Shown in pieces: positions 1-7,431 of a DNA stretch of 23,966 bases. The stretch is from CAZUVM01 sp964623885 (GTDB lineage Bacteria > Verrucomicrobiota > Verrucomicrobiia > Limisphaerales > UBA8199), in NCBI GenBank assembly GCA_964623885.1, contig CAZUVM010000050.1, positions 1-23,966 on the forward strand. The letters run 5' to 3'. The first letter of the stretch is position 1. Every line of letters starts with the position of its first letter. The notes below the pieces were generated by a model. That model searched no databases. It was not told the DNA's origin and was given only the letters and a program-made list of their open reading frames with translations. The position numbers and the translations under genes are program-made.

Positions 1-667
1 GCGTGTCGGTGAATTTGCCGGCCGGCTGGCCATGCTCGAATACCCACCCAACCACGGGCTGCTCCGGGCCGCCCAGTTCGCCGGTGCTGGCCGGATGCGC
101 TTTGAACCCGGTTCGGGATGAGACGTCGGGAAGCAGCACGACTACCTGGATTCCAAAAACCCGGGTCAGGTGGTTTACGGATTTTTGCATCAGTTCATCC
201 AGGTTGGTTGCTTCCAGGAGTTCGCGGGTGAGCAAGTAGAGGGCGGTGGCATGTTCCTGGCGCTGGCGTTCGACGCGCTCCTGGGCCCGAATCCGCGCGG
301 TGAGTTGGCCCAGGACAAGCGCCACAAAGAAGTACGTGGCGAACATGAATGTGTCCTCGGCACTGCTGATATGGAAACTGCCGATCGGCGGAAGAAAGAA
401 GAAGAGCAGGAACAGGCTGCTCAAGCCGGCCGCGAACAAGGTTGGCCCCCGCTGAACGAACAACGCCAGTATCACCAGCGTCAGCAAGTAAATCAATGAC
501 ACCGCCCGGTGTCCGACGATCGGCTGGAGCAGAAAAGCCGGCAGGGTGATCCCCACGATGACGGCTGCGGCCAGAAAATACTGGGGAAATGGCGCGCGCG
601 TCTCGGCAAAAGAATCTGCCGCAGAACGATGGTTTTGGGCTTTGGACTCGCTCAATGGATGTCTCAC
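1..667 (-). CDS. KdpD-like sensor kinase, DUF4118-GAF part (partial)
   Basis: The N-terminal 222 residues are visible; the rest lies left of the window. A polar head of about 33 residues precedes a cluster of hydrophobic segments (from FPQYFLAAAVIVGITL through LFLLFFFLPPIGSF to FATYFFVALVLG), which matches the four-helix DUF4118 sensor domain of KdpD. A linker rich in Arg, Gln and Glu follows, then the start of a GAF domain with GWVFEHGQPAGKFTDT, equivalent to the xxSFDxxxPAGxGTDTLPG stretch of KdpD GAF. The kinase domain should follow off the edge. KdpD senses K+ or cell-wall state and phosphorylates KdpE. The large cytoplasmic KdpD and USP domains that normally precede DUF4118 are absent, because the frame is closed by a stop about 100 bases upstream. 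Start: the GTG at 667 is the only good start codon after that stop; no clear ribosome site is seen. The family call is firm, the exact ligand unknown. Confidence 0.85.
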   Translation of the reverse strand, partial: MRHPLSESKAQNHRSAADSFAETRAPFPQYFLAAAVIVGITLPAFLLQPIVGHRAVSLIYLLTLVILALFVQRGPTLFAAGLSSLFLLFFFLPPIGSFHISSAEDTFMFATYFFVALVLGQLTARIRAQERVERQRQEHATALYLLTRELLEATNLDELMQKSVNHLTRVFGIQVVVLLPDVSSRTGFKAHPASTGELGGPEQPVVGWVFEHGQPAGKFTDT

Positions 668-680
668 GTGTTTCGCTGAC

Positions 681-707
681 GGAGCGCGAGCGGTCCCCGC
701 TCGCAGC
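681..707 (+). repeat. GGAGC-headed hairpin element, copy A
   Basis: GGAGC at 681-685 is followed by a perfect 8-bp stem (GCGAGCGG at 686-693, loop TCC, CCGCTCGC at 697-704). It has the same head and the same stem start as copy B at 890-912, but a different stem sequence. It lies just upstream of the kinase start at 667. A REP-like dispersed element is likely; it could also act on the kinase mRNA leader. Confidence 0.6.
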
Positions 708-889
708 GGCCGGAACCGTGCCCACGAGAAAACAACGACCCGGCCATGCGGCAGGCCGGCGCAACTTCAACATTTTCCCAACACGCTCTCATGGTATGAA
801 ACAGACGATCAACCTTATCAATCGAGAACCCACAGAAGTCAATCGGCAGTGCGAGTTTTGGCCATTGTTCCGAAAGCGCCGTCTTTCTG

Positions 890-912
890 GGAGCGCCGGC
901 ATCCTTGCCGGC
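890..912 (+). repeat. GGAGC-headed hairpin element, copy B
   Basis: GGAGC at 890-894 is followed by the perfect stem GCCGGC (895-900), loop ATCCTT, GCCGGC (907-912). From memory, this element reads as 'SAGILAG'-type spurious peptides in verrucomicrobial genomes. It lies upstream of the dehydrogenase gene. No T-run follows, so it is not an obvious terminator. Confidence 0.65.
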
Positions 913-1066
913 ACCGTTCGAGTACAACGAGCGCCACATTTTCAAGCAGGTGAGTGGATCATACCGAGATGTCGCCCCTGGCGGGGCTCGAAATGCTGCT
1001 CTTGATAGGCCGTACTCACCCCCAAACTTGTTGGCTTTACTGCGGGCTTGGGCTATTGAAGCTGCG

Positions 1067-1894
1067 ATGAAAACGGATCTTAGGAACAAGTGGGTTTTGA
1101 TCACGGGCGCGTCCAGCGGATTCGGCGCGGCGGCGGCGCGGGCGTTTGGCGCGGAGGGGGCGCGGCTGCTTTTGGGCGCGCGACGGATCGAGAAACTGCG
1201 CGCGGCAGCCAAGGAAGCGCTCGCCGCGGGCGCCGCGGAGGCCCACGTCGAGTCGCTCGACGTAAGCCAAACCGGGAGTGTCGAGCGCTTTGTGACCTGG
1301 GCGCGGCAGCGAATCAGCGAGACCGGAACGGGGACTAAAAGCGCTGCCGCCAAGCCGAAACTGGATGTGCTGATTAACAATGCCGGCGGCGCTTTGGGAT
1401 TGGATACAGTTGCCGAAGCGAAGGACGAGGATTGGGAGGGCATGATCCAATCCAACGTGCTGGGCCTTTTGCGCATGACGCGGGCCGCGCTGCCGCTGAT
1501 GCTGGAGAATCCGGGCAGTTCGATTCTGAATATCGGTTCGCTGGCCGGCCGCGTGGCTTACGAGGGCGGCGCAGCTTATTGCGCTGCCAAAGCCGGTGAG
1601 TTGCAGATCAGCCGTGCTCTGCGCCTGGAACTGAACGGCACCGGCATCCGCGTGTGTTCGATTGATCCTGGCATGGCGGAAACCGAATTCTCGCTGGTGC
1701 GCTTCAAAGGCGACGAGGCCAGGGCGAAAAAGGTTTACGAAGGTACCCAGCCGCTCACAGCCGAAGATATTTCAGAGATTCTAGTCTGGGTGGCGTCGCG
1801 TCCGGCACACGTGAATATCGATGAACTGCTGGTCAAGCCCGTGGACCAAGCCGCGATTCATAAGGTTTACAGGCGGAAGGGTCAGGGGATGTGA
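1067..1894 (+). CDS. Short-chain dehydrogenase, YdfG-like
   Basis: A 275-residue classical SDR. The Rossmann motif TGASSGFG is at 13-20, NNAG at 104-107, the catalytic Ser near 158 (NIGSLAG), and YCAAK gives Tyr171 and Lys175. The C-terminal part (DPGMAETEFSLVRFKGD, then LTAEDISE and RPAHVNI) closely follows E. coli YdfG, an NADP-dependent 3-hydroxy acid/serine dehydrogenase, so oxidation of small 3-hydroxy acids in the cytoplasm is the best guess. Residues 87-97 (TGTGTKSAAAKPK region) are a short insertion relative to YdfG. The start at 1067 is chosen because the homologous part begins there; the frame is open upstream to 905, but that stretch crosses repeat DNA. No strong ribosome site is visible. 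The gene stands alone. Confidence 0.9.
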   Translation: MKTDLRNKWVLITGASSGFGAAAARAFGAEGARLLLGARRIEKLRAAAKEALAAGAAEAHVESLDVSQTGSVERFVTWARQRISETGTGTKSAAAKPKLDVLINNAGGALGLDTVAEAKDEDWEGMIQSNVLGLLRMTRAALPLMLENPGSSILNIGSLAGRVAYEGGAAYCAAKAGELQISRALRLELNGTGIRVCSIDPGMAETEFSLVRFKGDEARAKKVYEGTQPLTAEDISEILVWVASRPAHVNIDELLVKPVDQAAIHKVYRRKGQGM

Positions 1895-1895
1895 A

Positions 1896-2057
1896 GCGTG
1901 AAACGTAAAACGTGATGCGTGAAACGTGAAACGTGAACATGATACGTGCTGCGCCGATTGGCGGGTTTGAAAGCAGTGAAATGACGCCAGAGGAAATCAA
2001 CTGGCTCTGGCTTGAGCGCCACTGGAAGCTAATCACGTTTCACGCTTCACGCATCAC
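1896..2057. repeat. Inverted repeat of CGTGAAA heptamers between convergent genes
   Basis: The left arm (1912-1936) and the reverse complement of the right arm (2033-2057) match over 25 bases with one mismatch. They are built from 7-base CGTGAAA-like words, and further degenerate words lie at 1896-1911. About 96 bases separate the arms. The element fills the gap between the convergent dehydrogenase and DUF4159 genes. A bidirectional transcription stop or a non-autonomous repeat are both possible; no T-tract supports simple rho-independent termination. Confidence 0.75.
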
Positions 2058-2059
2058 TC

Positions 2060-2998
2060 TCAATGCGTCATGAGGTAGAAAATGATGTTGATTGCCAGCG
2101 GATAAGCGCGCGGTTCAGAAAAGGTTTCGAAGTAAGTTTGGTCTTCGCCTTCGCGTTCCCAGCCGTCGCCGGTGTCGCTGTTGTGTGTGGCAATGACCAT
2201 GATGCGCTGCTTGTCATCGAGCCAGGCGCGCACGTGCATGTCCTGCGAGCCGCCGCCGCGGAACCAGGAGGGAAATGACTGCGGATTGGAAGGATCGTAA
2301 CCGCGGCGCCAGAGGTGAATGGTTGGCACCTGCAGGTTGCGTATCGGGGGATGCAGATCGAACACGCAGTGAAACACCGGATGCTCCATGGGCAATTCAG
2401 TCCAGCCGCGGTCGGGCAGGATCTGCTTCATGGCGGCGGCAAAGCCTTGCCAACTCCGCTCGCCCCACATGTCATCTGCGAGCAAGGCGCCGCCGTTGAG
2501 CAGGTAGGCGCGCAAGGCGCGAGTTTGCTCGTCGGTGAGCTCCATGGCTTCGGGGTGGGACATGAAGATGAACGGGTATTCGGGCAGGGTGGGGTCGGTC
2601 AGTTTGAGCACGCGCCCATCCGGGTTGACCACGAGCGAGGTCAGTTGCTGGAGCCGATAGGACAGATTCAGGTCACCGTCCGGGTAATCGTTTACCCAAC
2701 CGAGCATGCTGGGCCGGCCGGGGCGAGAGCGGAAAATGATTCGCGCAAAGGTAAAGACGTCTTGCTCGAACTCGACTGAGTTGGTCCAGGCCGGAAAATC
2801 GATGCTGTGCGGGGCGGTTTCGCGGGCGGTGCGAACGGTGTCCTCGTTGACGAGTTGGCCCCCTTCGGTGCGCACGATGGGACCGGAATCTCTGCCGTCG
2901 AAGTAGAACTCGTCGTCGAAGCGGGGTTGGGCAAATCCGGTCTGGGACCCGGTCAGAAGGAAGACCGCAAGCAAGGTTGCCGTGAAGCCGGCGCTCAT
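2060..2998 (-). CDS. Secreted DUF4159 domain protein
   Basis: A 312-residue protein. Residues 1-24 (MSAGFTATLLAVFLLTGSQT onward to FAQ) form a signal peptide. The mature part has the features of DUF4159: FARIIFRSRPG, WVNDYPDGDLNLSYRLQQL, then NPDGRVLKLTDP, YPFIFMSHPEAMELT, YLLNGGALLADDMWGE and a metal-site-like HPVFHCVFDL. The family has a glutamine-amidotransferase-like/flavodoxin-like fold and is frequent in Planctomycetes and Verrucomicrobiota; its biochemical role is not established. The frame is open 57 codons further upstream, but the signal peptide sets the start at 2998. It is divergent from the secreted protein at 3302. No ribosome site is clear. Confidence 0.85.
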   Translation of the reverse strand: MSAGFTATLLAVFLLTGSQTGFAQPRFDDEFYFDGRDSGPIVRTEGGQLVNEDTVRTARETAPHSIDFPAWTNSVEFEQDVFTFARIIFRSRPGRPSMLGWVNDYPDGDLNLSYRLQQLTSLVVNPDGRVLKLTDPTLPEYPFIFMSHPEAMELTDEQTRALRAYLLNGGALLADDMWGERSWQGFAAAMKQILPDRGWTELPMEHPVFHCVFDLHPPIRNLQVPTIHLWRRGYDPSNPQSFPSWFRGGGSQDMHVRAWLDDKQRIMVIATHNSDTGDGWEREGEDQTYFETFSEPRAYPLAINIIFYLMTH

Positions 2999-3301
2999 CG
3001 GGCCGGCAAACGGTGTATGGATTAAACGACGGTTGATGTTCTTGCTATACCATGCGCTGATTGAGCGTTCAACCCGGGTGAGTTGATACAGAAAATGAAT
3101 GGGAGCAAATGAGGACAGCGCGCAATGCGTGCCGTTCGCTTCCAGGGAGGGATAACGATTAAGAAACAAAACCCATTCCGACCCCTCGCTCGGAGCGAGG
3201 TGTGGGCATTTCTTGCGTTCGGTGAGGAGGGGGGCAATACTCTACGCTGCATGTTCCGTTCAACAGAGGTTCTGGCGCAATCTTCGCATTACCCCGCCCG
3301 G
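2999..3301. other. Divergent intergenic region, about 300 bases
   Basis: This lies between the leftward DUF4159 gene and the rightward secreted-protein gene and should carry both promoters. It contains a 7-bp hairpin with a CGG loop (CCTCGCT at 3184-3190 and AGCGAGG at 3194-3200). Its right edge runs into the palindromic repeat at 3316-3358. No confident -35/-10 pair was identified. Confidence 0.45.
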
Positions 3302-4987
3302 ATGGGTTGGAACTTCAACCGGTTGACAAACCTGCGATACTGCAGATTGAAAATCTGCGCTACCCGACGCCCGGCAGTCGCCCGGTATAAAAAATTCGAG
3401 CTCGCTTCCTGCTTCGCCGCCTTTGCTGTGCTGTTAATGATTATTACAGCACCCGCTCCCGCTGCTGTGGTCATGGGCACTGGCCTGAACTTTACCGCCA
3501 GCACCCTGGGGGTGGACTCGATCGACACGCCGCCGGACTGCGATGGCGCCGTCGGACCTACGAACTATGTTGAGTTCATCAATGGCCGGTTTGCCGTTTT
3601 TGATAAGAGGAATGCTGTTCGCGTACAGAGCCTGACAAACTTGCTGTTCTGGCGGCAGGCCGGTGTCACGATTCCTGCTAACTGGGATGTTACCGATACG
3701 CGGCTCATTTACGATCCGACCTGCCAGCGTTGGTTCGCCGCTGAAATTGATTTTGACACGACCGGCACTATCAACAGCAATCATTTCCTGGTGGCGGTAT
3801 CCACCACAATCGATCCAACCGGTCCATGGAAAGGTTTTGCCGTCACTTCCGATCCGACCGTTTCCACCACCGCTGATTTTCCGACGTTGGGGTTGGATGC
3901 ACACGGGGTCTACGTTTCCGGCGATATGTTCGACGCCAGTGGCAACCTCGTGTCCTCAACACTTATCTCCATTCCCAAGACCAATCTCCTGGCGGCGACT
4001 CCCTCAGTTGCCAATTTCACACGTTTTTCAAATCTTGCTTTAGGCACGCGCGGCATTGTTCTGCAGTCCGCGATCGCGGTGGACGGTACTGCTGGTGGCA
4101 ATGTGCTCTCAACGGCGAGCCTTGGGGTCGACCTGACTACCGGCAATTTCGTTACAAATACGAGCTTAATTACGTTTGTGGTTTCCAACGCTGCCGGTCC
4201 CGGCACAGCCTCGTTGGGCAGCTCAAGCATCCTCACGGTGCCCGGTTACACTGCGCCGATCGATCCGGCCCAGCCCGATCCGAACCTGACTGTCGATAAT
4301 GGCGATGCCCGGTTTAGCGGGGCTGTATATCGGGTGAATAATGTGCTCTACGCTGTGCACAACACCGAAATCGGCGGCCGGGCCGCAGTGCGTTGGTATC
4401 GCATCAGCGCTACGAATGCCGTTGTGCTCGAATCTGGAACCATCGTCGATCCGGCGCTCGATCTGTTCTATCCTTCGATCGCCGCGAGCACTAACGGTAC
4501 GTTGGTTATCGCCTGCAACGGCTGCAGTTCTACCAGCTTCATCAGTTGCTATGCGACGGTGGGTGAGACAATCAAGGGCGTGACTCGGTTCGGCAACCTG
4601 CTGCTGCTCAAAGCCGGCAGCGCGAGCTACGACGACGGTAGTGGCGGGACGAGCCGATGGGGCGATTACAGCTCCACCTGCGTTGATCCTGCTGATCCGA
4701 CCACTTTCTGGACTATTCAAATGTATCCTTCCAGCGCAAGCCAATGGTCGACGCAAATCACTCAGCTTCTCACGACTCAGCTCCGCCTAAACATTGCAAA
4801 GGCGGGCACTAATATCGACCTCTCCTGGACGAGCTTTGCCGGTGCCGCGCAATTGGAAGCCACGGCAACGCCGGCTTTGACCAATTCCTGGTCGGTGCTG
4901 ACCCCAGCACGGTCGACCAATAGTAGTCTAATCTCAGTCCAACTCCCTGCGACGCCCTCGCCGAGATTTTTCAGGCTGAAGTTGTAA
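3302..4987 (+). CDS. Secreted protein of unknown function with C-terminal ..FFRLKL domain
   Basis: A 561-residue protein if started at the ATG at 3302. A hydrophobic segment (CFAAFAVLLMIITAPAPAA) looks like a signal peptide h-region and cleavage site, leaving a mature part of about 500 residues rich in Thr, Ser, Asn and Gly. Visible stretches include DCDGAVGPTNYVEFINGRFA, YDPTCQRWFA, RWGDYSSTCVDPADPTTFW and repeated short beta-type segments, suggesting a beta-propeller-like exported protein. The last 70 residues (LRLNIAKAGTNIDLSW to FFRLKL) resemble the small C-terminal beta domain that ends many verrucomicrobial secreted proteins. The start is uncertain: the first ~35 codons cross a palindromic repeat, which leaves an odd basic leader before the signal peptide. 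The true start could be a non-ATG codon nearer 3400. I do not recognise a named family. Confidence 0.75.
   Translation: MGWNFNRLTNLRYCRLKICATRRPAVARYKKFELASCFAAFAVLLMIITAPAPAAVVMGTGLNFTASTLGVDSIDTPPDCDGAVGPTNYVEFINGRFAVFDKRNAVRVQSLTNLLFWRQAGVTIPANWDVTDTRLIYDPTCQRWFAAEIDFDTTGTINSNHFLVAVSTTIDPTGPWKGFAVTSDPTVSTTADFPTLGLDAHGVYVSGDMFDASGNLVSSTLISIPKTNLLAATPSVANFTRFSNLALGTRGIVLQSAIAVDGTAGGNVLSTASLGVDLTTGNFVTNTSLITFVVSNAAGPGTASLGSSSILTVPGYTAPIDPAQPDPNLTVDNGDARFSGAVYRVNNVLYAVHNTEIGGRAAVRWYRISATNAVVLESGTIVDPALDLFYPSIAASTNGTLVIACNGCSSTSFISCYATVGETIKGVTRFGNLLLLKAGSASYDDGSGGTSRWGDYSSTCVDPADPTTFWTIQMYPSSASQWSTQITQLLTTQLRLNIAKAGTNIDLSWTSFAGAAQLEATATPALTNSWSVLTPARSTNSSLISVQLPATPSPRFFRLKL
3316..3358. repeat. 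Palindromic repeat inside the 5' end of the secreted-protein gene
   Basis: Two exact palindromic units lie close together: CAACCGGTTG at 3316-3325, and a 7-bp stem GCAGATT/AATCTGC with loop GAA at 3342-3358. Translated on either strand it gives NLRYCRLKICATR or VAQIFNLQYRR, peptides I recall as hallmarks of a dispersed intergenic repeat in verrucomicrobial genomes. Its position means the repeat either supplies the leader codons of this gene or the gene starts further downstream. Confidence 0.55.
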
Positions 4988-5061
4988 TAGGAGCTTTGGA
5001 AAATCCTTCTTTGGGTCGAATGTGAACGGTCGTTGCGGTTAGCATCGTTCGGGCCGCTGTG

Positions 5062-5083
5062 GGCCGGGACGTCCCGCGCTCCG
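5062..5083 (-). repeat. GGAGC-headed hairpin element, copy C (reverse orientation)
   Basis: Read on the minus strand, GGAGC (complement of 5078-5082) is followed by the 12-base perfect palindrome CGGGACGTCCCG (5065-5076). It has the same head as copies A and B, with yet another stem sequence. It sits in the 133-base gap between two rightward genes and has no T-run. Confidence 0.5.
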
Positions 5084-5120
5084 GCTTGCGCCGCTGGGGA
5101 TTGCTTGCCAACTTTGGGCC

Positions 5121-6110
5121 ATGCGTTGGATATGCATTTTGTGGCTCCTATTCTCAGTCTGCTGCGCGCGCGCCGAGCGCTGGACTTTGGTCAAGCCGAT
5201 GCTCTACACCGGTATGGCCGACGCCTCCGGCGCCGTCGCAGTCTCTTCTAATCTGTTCGTCGTCGCCGATGATGAAAGCAACGTGCTGCGACTTTACTCG
5301 AGCGAGCACGGCGGGCCGCCGCTAAAAGAATTCGATTGCAACGCGTTCCTCGAAGTGACGGGCAAATCCCGCGAGGCGGATTTGGAAGCCGGAGCGCGCC
5401 TCGGTGACCGCGCTTTTTGGATTGGATCTCACGGACGCAATAAAAACGGCAAGGAGCGGTCCAATCGCTGCCGTTTTTTTGCAACTGATATCAAAGTAAG
5501 CGACGGCGAGGTCATGCTGACACCGGTGGGCAGGCCGTATAAATCGTTGCTCGATGATCTCGGACGCGAGCCGGCGCTGGCCAGGTTCCACCTTGCTGAC
5601 GCCGCTGAATTGGCCCCGAAAGAGCGTGGAGCGTTGAACATCGAGGGGCTTTCGGCAACGCCGGACGGCCATCTGCTGATAGGATTTCGCAACCCAATTC
5701 CCCAGCACAAAGCACTGCTGGTCCCATTGCTGAATCCCAACGAGGTAATTGAGGGCGCTGCTGCTCGGCTCGGAGCGCCTCTCCAATTGGATCTAGACGG
5801 TTTGGGCATTCGTGACATTGCCTTATATCAAGGCCAATATCTCATCATTGCAGGTGCGTTTGAGGAGGGAGGCCCATTTGAGCTGTACCGCTGGGCCGGC
5901 GGCCAGGCAGCCCCTAAAAGGGTGAAAGTGGACCATTTTAACCGTTACCATCCCGAGGCGATTGTCATTTATTCGCAATTCGCGCTGCACGACGTCCAAA
6001 TCCTCAGCGACGATGGCAGCGAGAAAATCGACGGCATTCCCGCGCACGAAGTGAGCGATTGGAGCAAGCGAAGGTTTCGTAGCTTTCGCGTCACCGATTT
6101 CGGGCTTTGA
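5121..6110 (+). CDS. Secreted DUF3616 domain protein
   Basis: A 329-residue protein starting MRWICILWLLFSVCCARAER: a signal peptide, possibly with a cysteine near the cleavage site but without a clean lipobox. The mature part matches DUF3616: DASGAVAVSSNLFVVADDE, NVLRLY, then EADLEAGARLGDRAFWIGSHGRNKNGKER, NIEGLSATPDGHLLIGFRNP and a closing ALHDVQILSDDGSE. The acidic and Ser/His-Gly-Arg motifs and the repeated beta strands suggest a propeller-like fold. No catalytic role is established for the family; an exported ligand-binding or esterase-like role has to be tested. It is followed 30 bases later by hisA in the same direction, so cotranscription is possible. Confidence 0.85.
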   Translation: MRWICILWLLFSVCCARAERWTLVKPMLYTGMADASGAVAVSSNLFVVADDESNVLRLYSSEHGGPPLKEFDCNAFLEVTGKSREADLEAGARLGDRAFWIGSHGRNKNGKERSNRCRFFATDIKVSDGEVMLTPVGRPYKSLLDDLGREPALARFHLADAAELAPKERGALNIEGLSATPDGHLLIGFRNPIPQHKALLVPLLNPNEVIEGAAARLGAPLQLDLDGLGIRDIALYQGQYLIIAGAFEEGGPFELYRWAGGQAAPKRVKVDHFNRYHPEAIVIYSQFALHDVQILSDDGSEKIDGIPAHEVSDWSKRRFRSFRVTDFGL

Positions 6111-6140
6111 ATTCAAGGGCCTGCCTACTAGTTTATCGGT

Positions 6141-6920
6141 ATGTTTCGTCCCTGCATTGACTTGCATCAGGGCAAAGTGAAACAGATCGTGGGCGGCACG
6201 CTGGCAGGCCCAGCGGCAGAACTGCAAACCAACTTTGTTTCCGAGCGCCCCGCCGCGTGGTTTGCCGAGCTTTACCGCCGCGACGGGCTCAAGGGCGGGC
6301 ATGTCATCCAGTTGGATTCGGGAAATGAGGCCGCGGCACGGGCCGCCTTGGCGGCGTATCCCGGTGGCCTGCAATTAGGCGGCGGGGTCAACCTGGAAAA
6401 CGCATCCGGCTGGCTCGATGCCGGCGCTTCGCACGTCATTGTCACTTCCTGGATTTTCCACGACGCCCAGGTCGATTGGAATCGATTGCGGGCGCTGTCA
6501 GAGCGCGTTGGCCCCGATCGATTGGTCCTCGACCTGAGCTGCCGCCGGCGCGACGGCCAGTACGTGGTGGTAACCGACCGCTGGAAGAATTTCACCAATA
6601 TGGCTTTATCCCGCGAAACTCTGCAGGGATTCGCGCCCTGGTGCGCGGAATTTCTGGTCCACGCGGTCGATGTCGAGGGTTTGAGCCGCGGCATCGATCG
6701 TGATTTGGTGGCGCGACTCGGCGAATGGTCGCCGGCGCCGGTGACGTATGCCGGCGGCGCCAATTCGCTCGCGGACCTGGAGACAGTCCAGAACCTTGGG
6801 CACGGGCGAGTGGACCTCACTATTGGCTCGGCTCTGGACATTTTTGGTGGGCGGGGAGTGTGCTACGCGGATGTGGTTGAATTCAATCGACGAGCCCGGA
6901 GCCTAGGGGTTTCCACATGA
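6141..6920 (+). CDS. hisA: HisA, eukaryotic (yeast HIS6)-type isomerase
   Basis: A 259-residue (beta-alpha)8 barrel that converts ProFAR to PRFAR, step four of histidine synthesis. The sequence follows the eukaryotic HIS6 branch rather than ordinary bacterial HisA: FRPCIDLHQGKVKQIVGGTL at the start, NFVSERPAAWFAELY, HVIQLDSGN, LQLGGGVN, HVIVTSWIF, RLVLDLSCRRRDG, FLVHAVDVEGLSRGID, VTYAGGANS and HGRVDLTIGSALDIFGG. The catalytic aspartates are expected at Asp7 (CIDLH) and Asp131 (LDLSC), and both are present. No other his genes are near. Its stop overlaps the start of the DUF2062 gene (ATGA), so the two are probably translated together. The family identity is firm; lineage transfer is inference. 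Confidence 0.93.
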   Translation: MFRPCIDLHQGKVKQIVGGTLAGPAAELQTNFVSERPAAWFAELYRRDGLKGGHVIQLDSGNEAAARAALAAYPGGLQLGGGVNLENASGWLDAGASHVIVTSWIFHDAQVDWNRLRALSERVGPDRLVLDLSCRRRDGQYVVVTDRWKNFTNMALSRETLQGFAPWCAEFLVHAVDVEGLSRGIDRDLVARLGEWSPAPVTYAGGANSLADLETVQNLGHGRVDLTIGSALDIFGGRGVCYADVVEFNRRARSLGVST

Positions 6921-7429
6921 ATCCCCGGCGCTGGCTGCACGAACATTCGCTGAAGCTGCTGGCGATTCGCGACACGCCGCAAGCCATCGCCGGCGGCATA
7001 GCCATCGGTGTGTTCTTCGGATTTACTCCGCTGTTCGGTTTGAAGACGTTGCTATCGATCCTGTTCGCCTGGATTAGCGGCAGCAACATCCTTGCGGCGG
7101 TTATCGCAGGAACCCTGCACGACGTGATCTTTCCGTTCATGCCTGTGGTGTATCGGTGGGAGTATATTATCGGCTATTTTTTGCTGACCTCGCCGCACCA
7201 ATTGCCGCCGCATATCGGCCGGCCCGATCACACGCTGTTCACTCTGCGCGGCATGACGGTGCTGTTGGAAAAGGTCGGACGGTATACGGTGGTCGGAGGG
7301 GCGATCTTTGCCGCGCCGTTCTCGGTTCTTTCGTATTTCATTTCCTGGCGTATCGTCGACCGTCACCAGAAGAAAAAAGCGGCTCAGGCAAAGGCGGCGG
7401 TGCAACCGGAAGAAGCGAATCCGAGCTGA
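6917..7429 (+). CDS. DUF2062 membrane protein
   Basis: A 170-residue protein. A short basic N-terminus (MNPRRWLHEHSLKLLAIRDT) leads into AIAGGIAIGVFFGFTPLFGLKT, the signature of DUF2062, then LLSILFAWISGSNILAAVIAG and IFPFMPVVYRWEYIIGYFLL. A last hydrophobic segment (VGGAIFAAPFSVLSYFISW) precedes a Lys/Ala-rich cytoplasmic tail. Three or four membrane spans are likely. DUF2062 proteins are small inner-membrane proteins of unknown function, in some bacteria fused or adjacent to glycosyltransferases. The start ATG overlaps the hisA stop by four bases, so translational coupling is likely. Alternative starts are not supported, because the DUF2062 motif begins about 20 residues in. Confidence 0.85.
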   Translation: MNPRRWLHEHSLKLLAIRDTPQAIAGGIAIGVFFGFTPLFGLKTLLSILFAWISGSNILAAVIAGTLHDVIFPFMPVVYRWEYIIGYFLLTSPHQLPPHIGRPDHTLFTLRGMTVLLEKVGRYTVVGGAIFAAPFSVLSYFISWRIVDRHQKKKAAQAKAAVQPEEANPS

Positions 7430-7431
7430 GG

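Larger units (their letters stand above)
668..1066. other. 399-base divergent intergenic region with hairpin repeats
   Basis: This region separates the leftward kinase gene from the rightward dehydrogenase gene, so both promoters should lie here, though I see no convincing -35/-10 pair. It holds two GGAGC-headed hairpins (681-707 and 890-912, listed separately) and a third small hairpin at 974-987 (stem GCCCC/GGGGC, loop TGGC). Open frames through it give peptides typical of translated repeat DNA and are not taken as genes. Confidence 0.6.

Noticed and set aside
195..773. 192-codon minus-strand frame beside the kinase gene
   Set aside because: It is the +1 shadow of the DUF4118 kinase frame; its translation is Arg/Pro-rich and has no family features, while the other frame reads as KdpD.
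664..1476. 270-codon minus-strand frame opposite the dehydrogenase
   Set aside because: It is antisense to a clear SDR with all catalytic motifs and crosses the hairpin repeats; the composition is that of a GC-rich shadow.
3125..3301. Longer start for the secreted protein
   Set aside because: It would put about 95 residues before the signal peptide and cross a hairpin at 3184-3200; no ribosome site supports it.
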